DNA of 64,000 bases from CAYUPI01 sp964446585 (GTDB lineage Bacteria > Verrucomicrobiota > Verrucomicrobiia > Limisphaerales > UBA8199), in assembly GCA_964446585.1 (NCBI GenBank), contig CAYUPI010000009.1, positions 102,671-166,670 of the forward strand, read 5' to 3'. The translations under genes were made by a program, and so were the position numbers. A model generated the notes under the pieces. That model made no database searches, was not told the DNA's origin, and worked only from the letters and a program-made list of their open reading frames with translations. Below are positions 37,517 to 45,827 of the stretch, piece by piece. Position 1 is the stretch's first letter. Every line of letters begins with the position of its first letter.

Positions 37517-38326
37517 CTAAAACGCCGGCGCCCAGTCCCGATCCGTTTGCGCCCGTGTCGGCTGATACAGTTCGTCGGGCATTAAGCCGAAGTCGCCGCT
37601 GCGCAGTCTCCGGTATTTTTTGTACTCGGCGTGGCCATCCACGAACACCAGGTTGCCCCCAGCCTCGTGAACGTCGCTAAGGTTCTCACGGTATTTGACC
37701 GATATAAACGAGTCCGACTCAGACAAACTCGCCCACATGTGCCACTCATGGTAAGTGTTCGGGACGAGCCCTTCGAGGGCCGGTTCAGATCGGTTGTTGG
37801 GTTCCGGCTGATTCCAGAGATTGTGCGAGAGGGACCACGCCTCTTGCAGGAGAATGAGGGCCGATGGTCTGGGAATAGCACTCATCGGCCGCCCCAAAGG
37901 GACCGTGTTGGCGGACAGGCCGGTACTGCTATAAATCGTTGGCGCATAGGCTTTGTTAGGATGCGGCCTGAGTGAGGGGCAATTGTACACTCCGGGCGAA
38001 AGCTGGCCCGTTTTGGTCCCCAGATAAGGAATCAGGAGGTTCAGAACATTGGCCGGAGCAAACGGATTGTTAAAATCACTGACCGGATGGCGCTTGGGCG
38101 GCAGTTTCCGATAGTCCTGGCCATACATCTGGAGGGCGAGACCGACCTGCCGCATATTGTTCAGGCAACCCACCCGCTTGCCCTTCTCCTTGGCGCTTGA
38201 AAGTGCCGGCAATAGAAGCGCAGCGAGTATCGCGATGACCGCGATCACCACCAGTAGCTCAATGAGCGTGAAGGCGCCTACGCGTCCTCGCCCGCACCAA
38301 TTCCGCCGCCTGTTATGGCCGTTCAT
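37517..38326 (-). CDS. Stand-alone pseudopilin-like protein
   Basis: The 269-residue protein has a basic leader and VGAFTLIELLVVIAVIAILA with a hydrophobic helix, then PALSSAKEKGKRVGCLNNMR and a C-terminal FVDGHAEYKKYRRL motif. The residue before the predicted cleavage is Ala. Layout and length match the other two pseudopilins in this window, so they form a paralogous group. No pilus or secretion genes are near. Confidence 0.9.
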   Translation of the reverse strand: MNGHNRRRNWCGRGRVGAFTLIELLVVIAVIAILAALLLPALSSAKEKGKRVGCLNNMRQVGLALQMYGQDYRKLPPKRHPVSDFNNPFAPANVLNLLIPYLGTKTGQLSPGVYNCPSLRPHPNKAYAPTIYSSTGLSANTVPLGRPMSAIPRPSALILLQEAWSLSHNLWNQPEPNNRSEPALEGLVPNTYHEWHMWASLSESDSFISVKYRENLSDVHEAGGNLVFVDGHAEYKKYRRLRSGDFGLMPDELYQPTRAQTDRDWAPAF

Positions 38327-38391
38327 AAAAAATCGCTGTCAAGGCTAATTCCTCCAGTGTGCTTGTCAAGTGACCCCTCATGTCATTCGGG

Positions 38392-38462
38392 TGTAGCCGC
38401 CGACGTCAGTCGGCGGACTATGCCCGCAGCGCAAATCGCGCCGACTGACGTCGGCGGCTGCA
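38392..38462. repeat. Palindromic element, family 2 (TGTAGCCGCCGACGT type)
   Basis: Arms 38392-38415 and 38439-38462 match as inverted repeats at 23 of 24 positions, with core AGCCGCCGACGTCAGTCGGC. The arms themselves contain short palindromes (GCCGAC...GTCGGC). It sits between the pseudopilin and the RidA-like gene. A related element is at 57981, and a half copy at 42554. Confidence 0.85.
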
Positions 38463-38494
38463 AAAAATCAAATGCCGAGGCTAAAGGTAGCTCG

Positions 38495-38896
38495 TCATCT
38501 CGCTGGCTGATCTTCATCAACGACTGCATCTGCTTCGATCTCGACCAGCCAATCCGGGTCAATAAAGCGCGCAACCTGCACAATCGTGTTGACCGGTCGA
38601 ATGTCTCGAAAGAACTCGCCGTGAATCGCAGCCACCGCCTGCCAATCCTCGATTCGTGTGAGCAGGATTCGCGTGCGCACGACCTGGCCCATCGAGGCGC
38701 CCGCTCCTTGAAGCGCCGCAGCGATGATTTTCAGGCAGCGGCGCGCCTGCGCGGCAGCATCTCCGCGCCCGACGGTGCGGCCATCCGGCCCGAGCGGCGC
38801 TGTCCCGGCGACCGTAACGATCGATCCGACTCGCACCGCTCGCGATACCCCAATCTTGGGTTCGTATGGACTCCCGCTCGATACCAGTTTGCGCAT
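38495..38896 (-). CDS. RidA/YjgF-family protein lacking the usual catalytic arginine
   Basis: The start at 38896 gives 133 residues beginning MRKLVSSGSPYEP. The RidA fold is clear from PLGPDGRTVGRGDAAAQARR, ASMGQVVRTRILLT and the C-terminal VEIEADAVV. RidA enzymes remove reactive enamines; their key arginine lies in a PxR-type motif before VEVAR. Here that region reads RPVNTIVQVARF, so Asn replaces the arginine. It may therefore belong to a Rid subgroup without imine deaminase activity. Confidence 0.85.
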   Translation of the reverse strand: MRKLVSSGSPYEPKIGVSRAVRVGSIVTVAGTAPLGPDGRTVGRGDAAAQARRCLKIIAAALQGAGASMGQVVRTRILLTRIEDWQAVAAIHGEFFRDIRPVNTIVQVARFIDPDWLVEIEADAVVDEDQPAR

Positions 38897-38953
38897 ATTC
38901 GAAACGCTGCCGGATATCACCGATTATTCCGGCAAGCAAACTGTATATCAGAC

Positions 38954-39048
38954 CATACTCTTACTCCTACTCTTACTCATACTCATGCTTGGGGGCTGAG
39001 GGTCCACGAAGAATGATTAGGAGTATGAGTATGAGTAAGAATGAGATT
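38954..39048. repeat. Microsatellite-armed imperfect hairpin
   Basis: Positions 38954-38990 are runs of CTTACTC/ATACTC-type units. Positions 39016-39048 carry the complementary AGTATGAGTATGAGTAAG pattern, so the arms can pair around a 25-bp G-rich centre. It lies in the divergent space between the RidA-like and sigma factor genes. Its low-complexity arms set it apart from the other palindromes here. Confidence 0.6.
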
Positions 39049-39208
39049 CGAGGGGCAGGATGCATCCGACGCGGCCCGGGAGGCGAATGAGAGGATGAAT
39101 GCTGACGCTCGAAGTCCAATTTGGTGCTGGCGGACGGACGTTTGAAATCGGAGGCTGGACAGTGCCGATTCGATTGGGATCCATCGAGGCCGGCCGAGTG
39201 CGGAAACT

Positions 39209-39781
39209 ATGTTGGAACGTGAACAGGCTGAAGACGCGCAGGCCCGGTTATTGCAGCGGGTTGCGGCGAAGGATGCTCAAGCCATGGCGGCGTTCTACGA
39301 TCAGACTGCGGCACCGCTTTACTCGGTCGCGTTCCGCATCCTGGGCGATGGAAGCGAGGCTGAAGAAGTCATCCAGGACACTTTTGTGCAAATCTGGGAA
39401 AAAGCCGCGACGTTTGACCCAATGCTCGGCTCCGCGTTCCACTGGGCCTTGAGTATCGCGCGGCATCGTTCGATTGACCGATTGCGCGCACGCCAGCGGC
39501 GCAGCCGATTGGTCGAGGAGTACCGGGAGGTCTCGGCCGCAGACCCTCCCACGACGAGTGGTCCCGAGCAGAGCGCTGGAAACGCGGAGGCGTTCGCCAT
39601 GGTTCGAGCCGCCCTGGCTGGTCTGCCGAACGAGCAGAGACAAGCAATCGAGCTGGCGTTTTTTGGCGGCAAGACGCATCTGGAGATTGCCGAGGCATTG
39701 AAGGAACCGCTGGGCACGATCAAAGCGCGCATTCGGCGTGGCATGATGAAATTGCGCGACAGTTTGCAGACGGACGCATGA
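39209..39781 (+). CDS. ECF-family RNA polymerase sigma factor
   Basis: The 190-residue protein has sigma region 2 (FYDQTAAPLYSVAFRILGDG, then EVIQDTFVQIWEKA) with its DNA-binding helix RHRSIDRLRARQRRSR. Region 4 follows (LPNEQRQAIELAFFGGKTHL, then EPLGTIKARIRRGMMKLRD). Its size fits small ECF factors of the SigK type. The stop overlaps the start of the next gene (ATGA), so it is translationally coupled to a probable anti-sigma factor. The target stress is unknown. Confidence 0.93.
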   Translation: MLEREQAEDAQARLLQRVAAKDAQAMAAFYDQTAAPLYSVAFRILGDGSEAEEVIQDTFVQIWEKAATFDPMLGSAFHWALSIARHRSIDRLRARQRRSRLVEEYREVSAADPPTTSGPEQSAGNAEAFAMVRAALAGLPNEQRQAIELAFFGGKTHLEIAEALKEPLGTIKARIRRGMMKLRDSLQTDA

Positions 39782-40401
39782 TTACGGAACAACAACAGGA
39801 AACGGCAAGTCTTTACGCGCTGGGAGCGCTCCCTGCTGACGAGTGGCGCGCATTCGAAGACGTGCTCCGGCGCAATGCGGAGGTCAGGCAGTTGGTGCAC
39901 AGCCTGCAACGCGCCGCTGATCAGATGGCGCTGGCCGTTCCTTCGGCTCCCATTTCGGCACAATTGAAAGAGAAAATCCTCCGGCTTGTTCGGCATGCCG
40001 AGGCGCCAGTCATCGTCCACCAGCCCGCCGAAACCGCGGCCGAAAAAAAGCCCGGGTTCCATTTCCATTGTGCGTCTGACCCCGCAGGCTGGAAGGAACT
40101 TCCGCTGCGAGGCGCCTGGATCAAACTGCTCTCACTCGAAAAAGACCGCGATTACGCCGTGCTTCTCGGGAGACTCGGGCCCGGCGTGCGTTATCCGGCG
40201 CACAAACATTTTGGCGCGGAGGAGCTGTACATTTTGACGGGCGACCTCCACATCGGTGACCGCACCCTGGGGCCGGGCGATTTTCACCATTCCGACGCGG
40301 GGACGTCGCACGAGGACAACCATTCCGTTAAAGGCTGCACCTTGCTCGCCGTGTTACCGGTGGATCATGAATTGGTGCAATTCGCAATGGCCGGGGCTTA
40401 G
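39778..40401 (+). CDS. Cupin-domain anti-sigma factor (ChrR/RskA-like)
   Basis: The 207-residue partner begins with the anti-sigma-like region (ASLYALGALPADEWRAFEDV) and has no zinc-binding HxxxCxxC of the classical type. The C-terminal half is a cupin with metal-ligand candidates His142, His144, Glu148 and His178 (PAHKHFGAEELYILTGDLH, then GDFHHSDAGTSHED). In ChrR-type factors the cupin senses the signal; the same is inferred here. ATGA overlap with the sigma gene. Confidence 0.88.
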   Translation: MITEQQQETASLYALGALPADEWRAFEDVLRRNAEVRQLVHSLQRAADQMALAVPSAPISAQLKEKILRLVRHAEAPVIVHQPAETAAEKKPGFHFHCASDPAGWKELPLRGAWIKLLSLEKDRDYAVLLGRLGPGVRYPAHKHFGAEELYILTGDLHIGDRTLGPGDFHHSDAGTSHEDNHSVKGCTLLAVLPVDHELVQFAMAGA

Positions 40402-40419
40402 TAGGGCTTGTCTTGAATT

Positions 40420-40498
40420 TGTAGGAGCCGACGTGAGGAGGCTCTAATCAGTTTTGGATTTTGGATTTTTCGATCAGAGCCTCACGTCGGCTCCTACA
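40420..40498. repeat. Palindromic element, family 1
   Basis: TGTAGGAGCCGACGTGAG at 40420-40437 is repeated inverted at 40481-40498, with a 3-bp duplication (GAG) in the left arm before GCTCT. The loop at 40451-40470 reads GTTTTGGATTTTGGATTTTT. The same loop occurs in reverse in the element at 51227, so the two are copies in opposite orientation. It lies between two convergent genes. Confidence 0.88.
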
Positions 40499-40508
40499 GC
40501 GATTTCGA

Positions 40509-41906
40509 TCAGCTATGGGTCACCAGCCGCTGTTTCCTAAAATCCTCCCTCTGCGTCGCACCGAGCGCTTCGGTCCGATAAAATCGCTCATAAAACTCTG
40601 CGTCCAGGTGGCAGGCCTGAAACCCGAGCACGGTCCGATAAGGCGTCAAATAGACCGGAAAGCGGCCGTAGCGACTGAGCAAGTATTCGCAGTACGCTGT
40701 GGTCGCGGCGATAGCGGCCTCGCTCGCGCTCGGAATCTGGATCGTCACTCCTTTTTCATCAACCCAGGCGGTGCCCGCAGGGTTACCGCGAAAAATGCCG
40801 TTCTCCCCGAACTTGATTTCCGCCACGGCCCGGACAGCGTCAGTCATCGATTGGAAATAGGGTGGACAAAATGGCTTCAACAAGATTTCTCCATTCCGTT
40901 CCAAACCCACTGGGTATGGAACTTGCGGATTTTTCTTCAGCACATTCATGCCGAACGAAACCAGTTTGCCTGCTCCCAGGTAGGCGCTCGCCGGCATTTG
41001 CTTCATGCGGAATCCAAGCGCCTGGAACCAGCCGAACTCGTGATTGGCGAAGTTGGGAAAGCCGCCAAGACCAAGCGCCTGTGCCATTAAGCCCAGATTT
41101 TGCAACATCATTCCCTGCTCGATGGTGACGAATTCGGTCACGAACTGCTCGACCTGGCGGACGGTGGCAACTTTGCCATTGTGAGGGTTGTCGTCGAGAT
41201 GACCGCCGCGGCTGCGCGCGAATTTAGCCAGGCCAGCCGGCCGGAAATTGTTTCTCTCGTCCAGCAGGAAAGCGCCGGTTGTTTCGTTGAGAATCTCCAA
41301 CAAGCCGTTGACATACATGAAGGTCAGGTCATTCACCGGCAGAAAATACGTTGTGCCCGGGGCGTGGGCAGACCAGCGGTTTGCGTTGATATTAAACAGC
41401 GGATCGCTTGGTGTGGTGGCGCGGCCTTCCTTGATTTTTACTCGGCTGCGCCGGTAGAGCTCCGTGAACAGGCCGTCGCGACCGAATTCGATAAATTGCC
41501 GCAAGTCGCCGGACGGAAGTTCTCGCGGTCGTCGCACCAGCCAGGTTCCGGTGTCGTTTGTCACCACCAATGCGACCGTTTGCAATCCGTCGCCGGAAGC
41601 AATCGTGCGGCCTGTCAAGCCTGCCATGATGCCTCCGCCTCCACCCGGAGCGTAACAGAGGTCGGCGAGCGCATGACCCGTGATGCCCGCGGCCGCAAAG
41701 ACCATCGCCGCTTCTTCATCCTCTGTTAGCAGAGACGCTTTGTAACGGCTTTCAAAGGCAAGTGGCCCAGCGGGAATTTTCATGCCCAGCCCGAACCGCC
41801 GCGAGCGCCGTTCACGCAAGGCGGTCAGCAGCGGATATTTCGCCAGGCCATCTATCAGGAAGGAAGATTCTGTGCACATAGTTTTCAGAAAGTGTGTTAG
41901 ACTCAC
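40509..41906 (-). CDS. Unknown protein with nitroreductase-like features
   Basis: The 465-residue protein begins with a basic LTALRERRSRRFGLGMKIPA stretch that is vaguely like the FMN-binding start of nitroreductases. It contains several glycine-rich blocks (CYAPGGGGGIMAGLTGRTIA, LGLGGFPNFANHEFGWFQAL) but no family can be named with confidence. No signal peptide is seen. It is convergent with the cupin anti-sigma gene. Confidence 0.6.
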   Translation of the reverse strand: MSLTHFLKTMCTESSFLIDGLAKYPLLTALRERRSRRFGLGMKIPAGPLAFESRYKASLLTEDEEAAMVFAAAGITGHALADLCYAPGGGGGIMAGLTGRTIASGDGLQTVALVVTNDTGTWLVRRPRELPSGDLRQFIEFGRDGLFTELYRRSRVKIKEGRATTPSDPLFNINANRWSAHAPGTTYFLPVNDLTFMYVNGLLEILNETTGAFLLDERNNFRPAGLAKFARSRGGHLDDNPHNGKVATVRQVEQFVTEFVTIEQGMMLQNLGLMAQALGLGGFPNFANHEFGWFQALGFRMKQMPASAYLGAGKLVSFGMNVLKKNPQVPYPVGLERNGEILLKPFCPPYFQSMTDAVRAVAEIKFGENGIFRGNPAGTAWVDEKGVTIQIPSASEAAIAATTAYCEYLLSRYGRFPVYLTPYRTVLGFQACHLDAEFYERFYRTEALGATQREDFRKQRLVTHS

Positions 41907-42162
41907 AGGTTGGGGATCGGCGCGGAATAAATCCAGATTTAGGTAACCTGTCGGTCACCACGGACGCGGCGTAGCGCGGCTGTGGCGAAACCCCGCGGCG
42001 CTCCGCTATGACTCGACGATTGCAGATTTTGCATTTCGCCCTAGCTCAACCCACCGTCAGAGGACGAGGTACCAACAAATCGGGAACATTCAACTGCGTT
42101 GCGGCTTTCACTTGAAGAACTCAATTAAAGAGTCACGCGCGCGAATGTGAAGTGTCCGCGGT

Positions 42163-42558
42163 GTGTCGGAGGTACCACCCACGACTTCCGCCGTCACCGG
42201 CTCCTGGCTGATGAACATTATCAGCAACAAATTGAGCTACAGCTTCAGCTTTTCCGACCTCTCTTCGGCGGCTATCGGGGGACATATCCACGGACCGGCG
42301 AACTCGACGAGCACCGCCGGAGTGCTCATTTCCTTCAGCGTCCAATCAGCCACGTTTGGCACGTTTTCCGGCAGCGCGACGCTGACTTCTGATGTGTTAT
42401 TCGATGTGATATCGGGTCTCACCTACGCCAACATCCACACAACTCCCGACCCGAACAGCGAAATCCGCGGCGCGCCCGAATTTCGGCCCAAAGGCGCGCT
42501 CCTCGCCGTCCTGTCCACCTTCGATCAGCTATCAACTCTGGGCTATCACGGATTGTAG
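42163..42558 (+). pseudogene. CHRD-domain gene missing its 5' end
   Basis: The frame begins inside a CHRD domain (SEVPPTTSAVTGSW, then LSYSFSFSDLS, HIHGPA and YANIHTTPDPNSEIRG). A TGA lies 13 bp upstream in frame and no signal peptide or full domain start precedes it. Such domains are normally exported, so this looks like a truncated gene. Its stop codon is the TAG supplied by a partial palindromic repeat. Confidence 0.65.
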
Positions 42559-42574
42559 CCGCCGACGTGCGGGC
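42554..42574. repeat. Half copy of a family 2 palindromic element
   Basis: TGTAGCCGCCGACGT resembles the left arm of the element at 38392, with no matching right arm nearby. It overlaps the stop of the CHRD fragment. Confidence 0.5.
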
Positions 42575-42923
42575 GTGTTGCACAAGCCGTTTTAACTCAA
42601 CGGAGCGCGACCGGTACCGGGTCGCAGCGCGTGGCGTACTCGAAAATCCCTGGCATATTCCAATGCCATGCTGCTGTCGCGAGCGCTGCGGGCCGGGACG
42701 GCCCGCGCTCCGCCCTTTGGCAACACGCCTGTGCGGAGCCGGAAATGAAATCTCGCGCTGGGCGCCAATTTCTCTCCCGGAGGTTATACGCTTCTGGGCG
42801 CTGGTCGGATGCAAGGAAAATGATCCGGATTCGAATGCATCCGTATGCCGCCATCGAGCGTAACTAATTCTCGAACACCAAAATTCGAGATCGAAAATCG
42901 CAACCCCAGTACCCGCTGAATCT
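42575..42923. other. Repeat-rich intergenic stretch
   Basis: No credible gene is seen between the CHRD fragment and the TPR gene. It holds several short inverted repeats: GCGGGCGTGTTGC against GCAACACGCC, GCGCGACC/GGTCGC, and GGGCCG/CGGCCC. They look like eroded or nested palindromic elements. Confidence 0.5.
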
Positions 42924-44270
42924 ATGAACCGCTGGATTGCCTTGTGTCTGTGTCTGACAGCTCTCTCGTGCCGCCAAAGCAAACAATTGAACCAGTCGCT
43001 GACGGCCGCGCCGCAAGCGGCCCGGCCACTCGACCCGATTTCACTTGTGCTGGCGCCTCACACAGGCACCGGGCGCGTGGACCGCGAAATAATCCGGCTG
43101 CAATCTGAGGTGCGAGCCGGAAAGAATCTGGAGCTTTCGCTCGAGCGCCTGGGCTGGTCCTTTGTCACCAAAGCGCGCGAAAGCTTCGATCCGGGGTATT
43201 ACAAGCTCGCCGAGCAGTGTGCGCTGGCCCTGGAGTCGAGGCAGCCGAAATCGCTGGATGCGCTGCTGTTGCGCGGACATGTGCTGCACAACTTGCACCG
43301 GTTCAAAGAAGCCGAGCCGCTGGCGCAGGAACTGGTCACGCAGCGGGGCCTGCCCGTTGATTTCGGCTTGCTGAGCGACGTGTTAATGGAGCAAGGCAAG
43401 CTGCCGGAGGCGATTGAGGCTTGCCAGAAGATGGTAGATCTGCGCCCCGATTTGCACTCCTACGCTCGGGGCGCGCATCTGCGCTGGCTGAAGGGCAATG
43501 TCCAAGGCGCAGCCGAACTCATGCGCCTGGCGGCGGGCGCGGCCAGTCCACTGGATTCTGAATCTGCCGCTTGGGTCAACATACGTCTGGCGGGCTATGA
43601 GTTTCAGTTGGGAAATCTCGTCGCCGCGGAACAATGCTGTGCTGCCTCGCTTGAGTTTCAGAAAGACTATCCCCCTGCCCTGCTCCTCCGCGGGCGAATA
43701 CTGCTCGCGCAAGGGCGAGCCGCAGCAGCCGCCGAAGTCTTGCAGCGCGCCGCCGAGTTGAATCCGCTGCCGGAGTATCAATGGACCTTCGCCGAGGCCT
43801 TGCGCGCCGACGGCCGCGTCCAGCAGGCTGCCCGCGTCGAAACCCTCCTGCGCCAGAAAGGAGCGGCGGCTGACCCACGCAATTACTCGCTCTATCTGGC
43901 GACGCGTGGGGAGTCGGTCGCAACGGGACTCCGCCTGGCTCAAGCAGAGCTCAGCGCCCGGTCTGACGTGCTTACGCACGATGCGCTGGCCTGGTCGCTG
44001 GCAGCCTGCGGTAAAACGGAGGAAGCACGGGAGCGAATGGCCAAGGCGCTGGCCGAAGGGACGCAGGATGCGCGTTTGTTGTTTCACGCAGCGATGATTG
44101 CGCGCCAGGCGGGCAATGGCAGCGCCGCTCAACGTTACGCCTCCAAAGTCTCGGACCTGAAACGCCTCCTGCTGCCATCCGAGCGTGAACAATTTCAAAC
44201 CGCTTTTCCACTCGCGGAAACTGTAGTGGCCGAGGGCGGAACGGACAACAACAAACCAGAAACGAAATGA
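42924..44270 (+). CDS. TPR-repeat lipoprotein
   Basis: The 448-residue protein starts with a lipoprotein signal (RWIALCLCLTALSCRQ, lipobox ALSC). The rest is helical repeats of TPR type (LLLRGHVLHNLHRFKEAEPL, ALLLRGRILLAQGRAAAAAE, EYQWTFAEALRADGRVQQAA). TPR lipoproteins scaffold complexes at the outer membrane. It is followed after 18 bp by the DUF4331 gene and sits in a co-directional set with the pseudopilin and HupE-like genes. Confidence 0.85.
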   Translation: MNRWIALCLCLTALSCRQSKQLNQSLTAAPQAARPLDPISLVLAPHTGTGRVDREIIRLQSEVRAGKNLELSLERLGWSFVTKARESFDPGYYKLAEQCALALESRQPKSLDALLLRGHVLHNLHRFKEAEPLAQELVTQRGLPVDFGLLSDVLMEQGKLPEAIEACQKMVDLRPDLHSYARGAHLRWLKGNVQGAAELMRLAAGAASPLDSESAAWVNIRLAGYEFQLGNLVAAEQCCAASLEFQKDYPPALLLRGRILLAQGRAAAAAEVLQRAAELNPLPEYQWTFAEALRADGRVQQAARVETLLRQKGAAADPRNYSLYLATRGESVATGLRLAQAELSARSDVLTHDALAWSLAACGKTEEARERMAKALAEGTQDARLLFHAAMIARQAGNGSAAQRYASKVSDLKRLLLPSEREQFQTAFPLAETVVAEGGTDNNKPETK

Positions 44271-44288
44271 AGAAAGGCAAAAAGCACC

Positions 44289-45737
44289 ATGAAGCTGAAA
44301 AGCAAAACCCTGCGATTGGCAGTTATACCCCTGCTGATCGGTTACCTCATCACACCGGTCTGGGCCTCCAGTCATATGGACGCGCCCCTGGCCATTTTGG
44401 ATCCGGCGGCGAACACCACCGACGTCTATGCCTTTGTGCAAGTCGAAAACGGCGTCAAATCGCTCGTCACTGCCCTTGGAGTCTATCCGCACCAGGAGCC
44501 GGGCATCGGTCCGAACAAATACAACTTTGACCCAAACGTGCTCTATCAAATCCACGTGGCGGTCGGGCGGGACGTAGTGGCGGGACGACCGACGCTCAGT
44601 TATCAATTCCGTTTCACTACCAGTTACAAGAGCAAGAACACTATCTTGCAGTCGTACCTGGGCGTGATTCAGGACGTCGGTGACGCCGCGCAAAATCTGA
44701 CTCAAACATACACGGTCACAAAGGTGGATCACCGGACTGGAACCAGCACGCGCCTCGGGACCGGTATTGTGCCGCCGAACAACCAGGGCATTGCCACCCC
44801 CTACTACAATCAGGGCGACAACGGAGAAAACCCGGCAAAGGACGGCGTGGCGACCGAAGCGGAGCTGGATCGTTACACGAGCGAGGCAATCACGAACCTC
44901 GGCAACGGTTACACCTCCTTTGCTGGCCAGCGGGATGACGGTTTCTACGCCGACATTCAGGCGGTGTTCGATCTGCTGCAACTGCGTTCACCCGGCAAGG
45001 ACTCGCAGGGCGGGTTCAACATCCATCTCATGTCACTGGTGATCCCGGTGAGCGAACTGGGAGGCGATCAGCAGGTGGTGGGCGTCTATGCCACGACGAG
45101 CCGCAAGCAGGTTCGCTTGTTTGGCGACGATCAGGGCGATACATCCTGGGTCCAGGTGGCGCGCCAGGGCAATCCGCTGTTTAATGAGGGCCTCGTGGCG
45201 ATCAAGGACAAGGATCTCTACAGTCGAAGCAGTCCCGCGGTGGACAATCTCATTTTCAAAAAGTACGCATTGAACCCTGAACTGGCCAGGCTGATCAATG
45301 CGATCGTTTTCCAAGGGAACGGTCCTGCGCCGGAAACCAACCGCACCGACATCGCCGGGATTTTTATCCCCGACTTAATCAAGGTCGATCTTTCCACAGG
45401 CCCATGCCGGCTGGGCGGCAATGGCACGAGTTCAGGCGCCAATCCGAATGATCCTGGGTTCTCGCGTCTGAGCATCTTCGGCGGCGATACGCTCACCAGC
45501 ACCATTCAAGCCGGCTTTGGCGGCGGCACGGTTCCGGGTGGCTGGCCGAACGGCAGGCGCTTCGGCGATGATGTGGTTGATATCGCCGTCACGGCGCTGA
45601 TCAGCGATCTGCGCACCAGCCCTCCAACCATTCGCGGTCCAGCGGGCGATAACGTGGATTGGAACGACATGGCCTACAACAAAGTGTTTCCTTACGAAGC
45701 CACGCCGCAAAACGGACGAAATCACCATCATCCATAA
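44289..45737 (+). CDS. Exported DUF4331 family protein
   Basis: The 482-residue protein has a signal peptide (LRLAVIPLLIGYLITPVWAS) then SSHMDAPLAILDPAANTTDV, the typical DUF4331 opening. Family-like parts are DVYAFVQVENGVKSLVTALG, YQIHVAVGRDVV and DNLIFKKYALNPELARLINA. The family function is not established. It directly follows the TPR lipoprotein, and a HupE/UreJ-2 gene lies downstream; this combination recurs in other bacteria as far as I recall. Confidence 0.82.
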   Translation: MKLKSKTLRLAVIPLLIGYLITPVWASSHMDAPLAILDPAANTTDVYAFVQVENGVKSLVTALGVYPHQEPGIGPNKYNFDPNVLYQIHVAVGRDVVAGRPTLSYQFRFTTSYKSKNTILQSYLGVIQDVGDAAQNLTQTYTVTKVDHRTGTSTRLGTGIVPPNNQGIATPYYNQGDNGENPAKDGVATEAELDRYTSEAITNLGNGYTSFAGQRDDGFYADIQAVFDLLQLRSPGKDSQGGFNIHLMSLVIPVSELGGDQQVVGVYATTSRKQVRLFGDDQGDTSWVQVARQGNPLFNEGLVAIKDKDLYSRSSPAVDNLIFKKYALNPELARLINAIVFQGNGPAPETNRTDIAGIFIPDLIKVDLSTGPCRLGGNGTSSGANPNDPGFSRLSIFGGDTLTSTIQAGFGGGTVPGGWPNGRRFGDDVVDIAVTALISDLRTSPPTIRGPAGDNVDWNDMAYNKVFPYEATPQNGRNHHHP

Positions 45738-45827
45738 CTTTGCCGCGCACTCGTCTGGGCGGGCGGGCCCGCTGGCCCGCCCGCCTCACGGTATTGACAT
45801 TTGAATCCACATCGACCAACTACTCTC

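Noticed and set aside
43383..44981. Long minus-strand open frame of 532 residues
   Set aside because: Shadow of the TPR and DUF4331 genes on the plus strand; no motifs.
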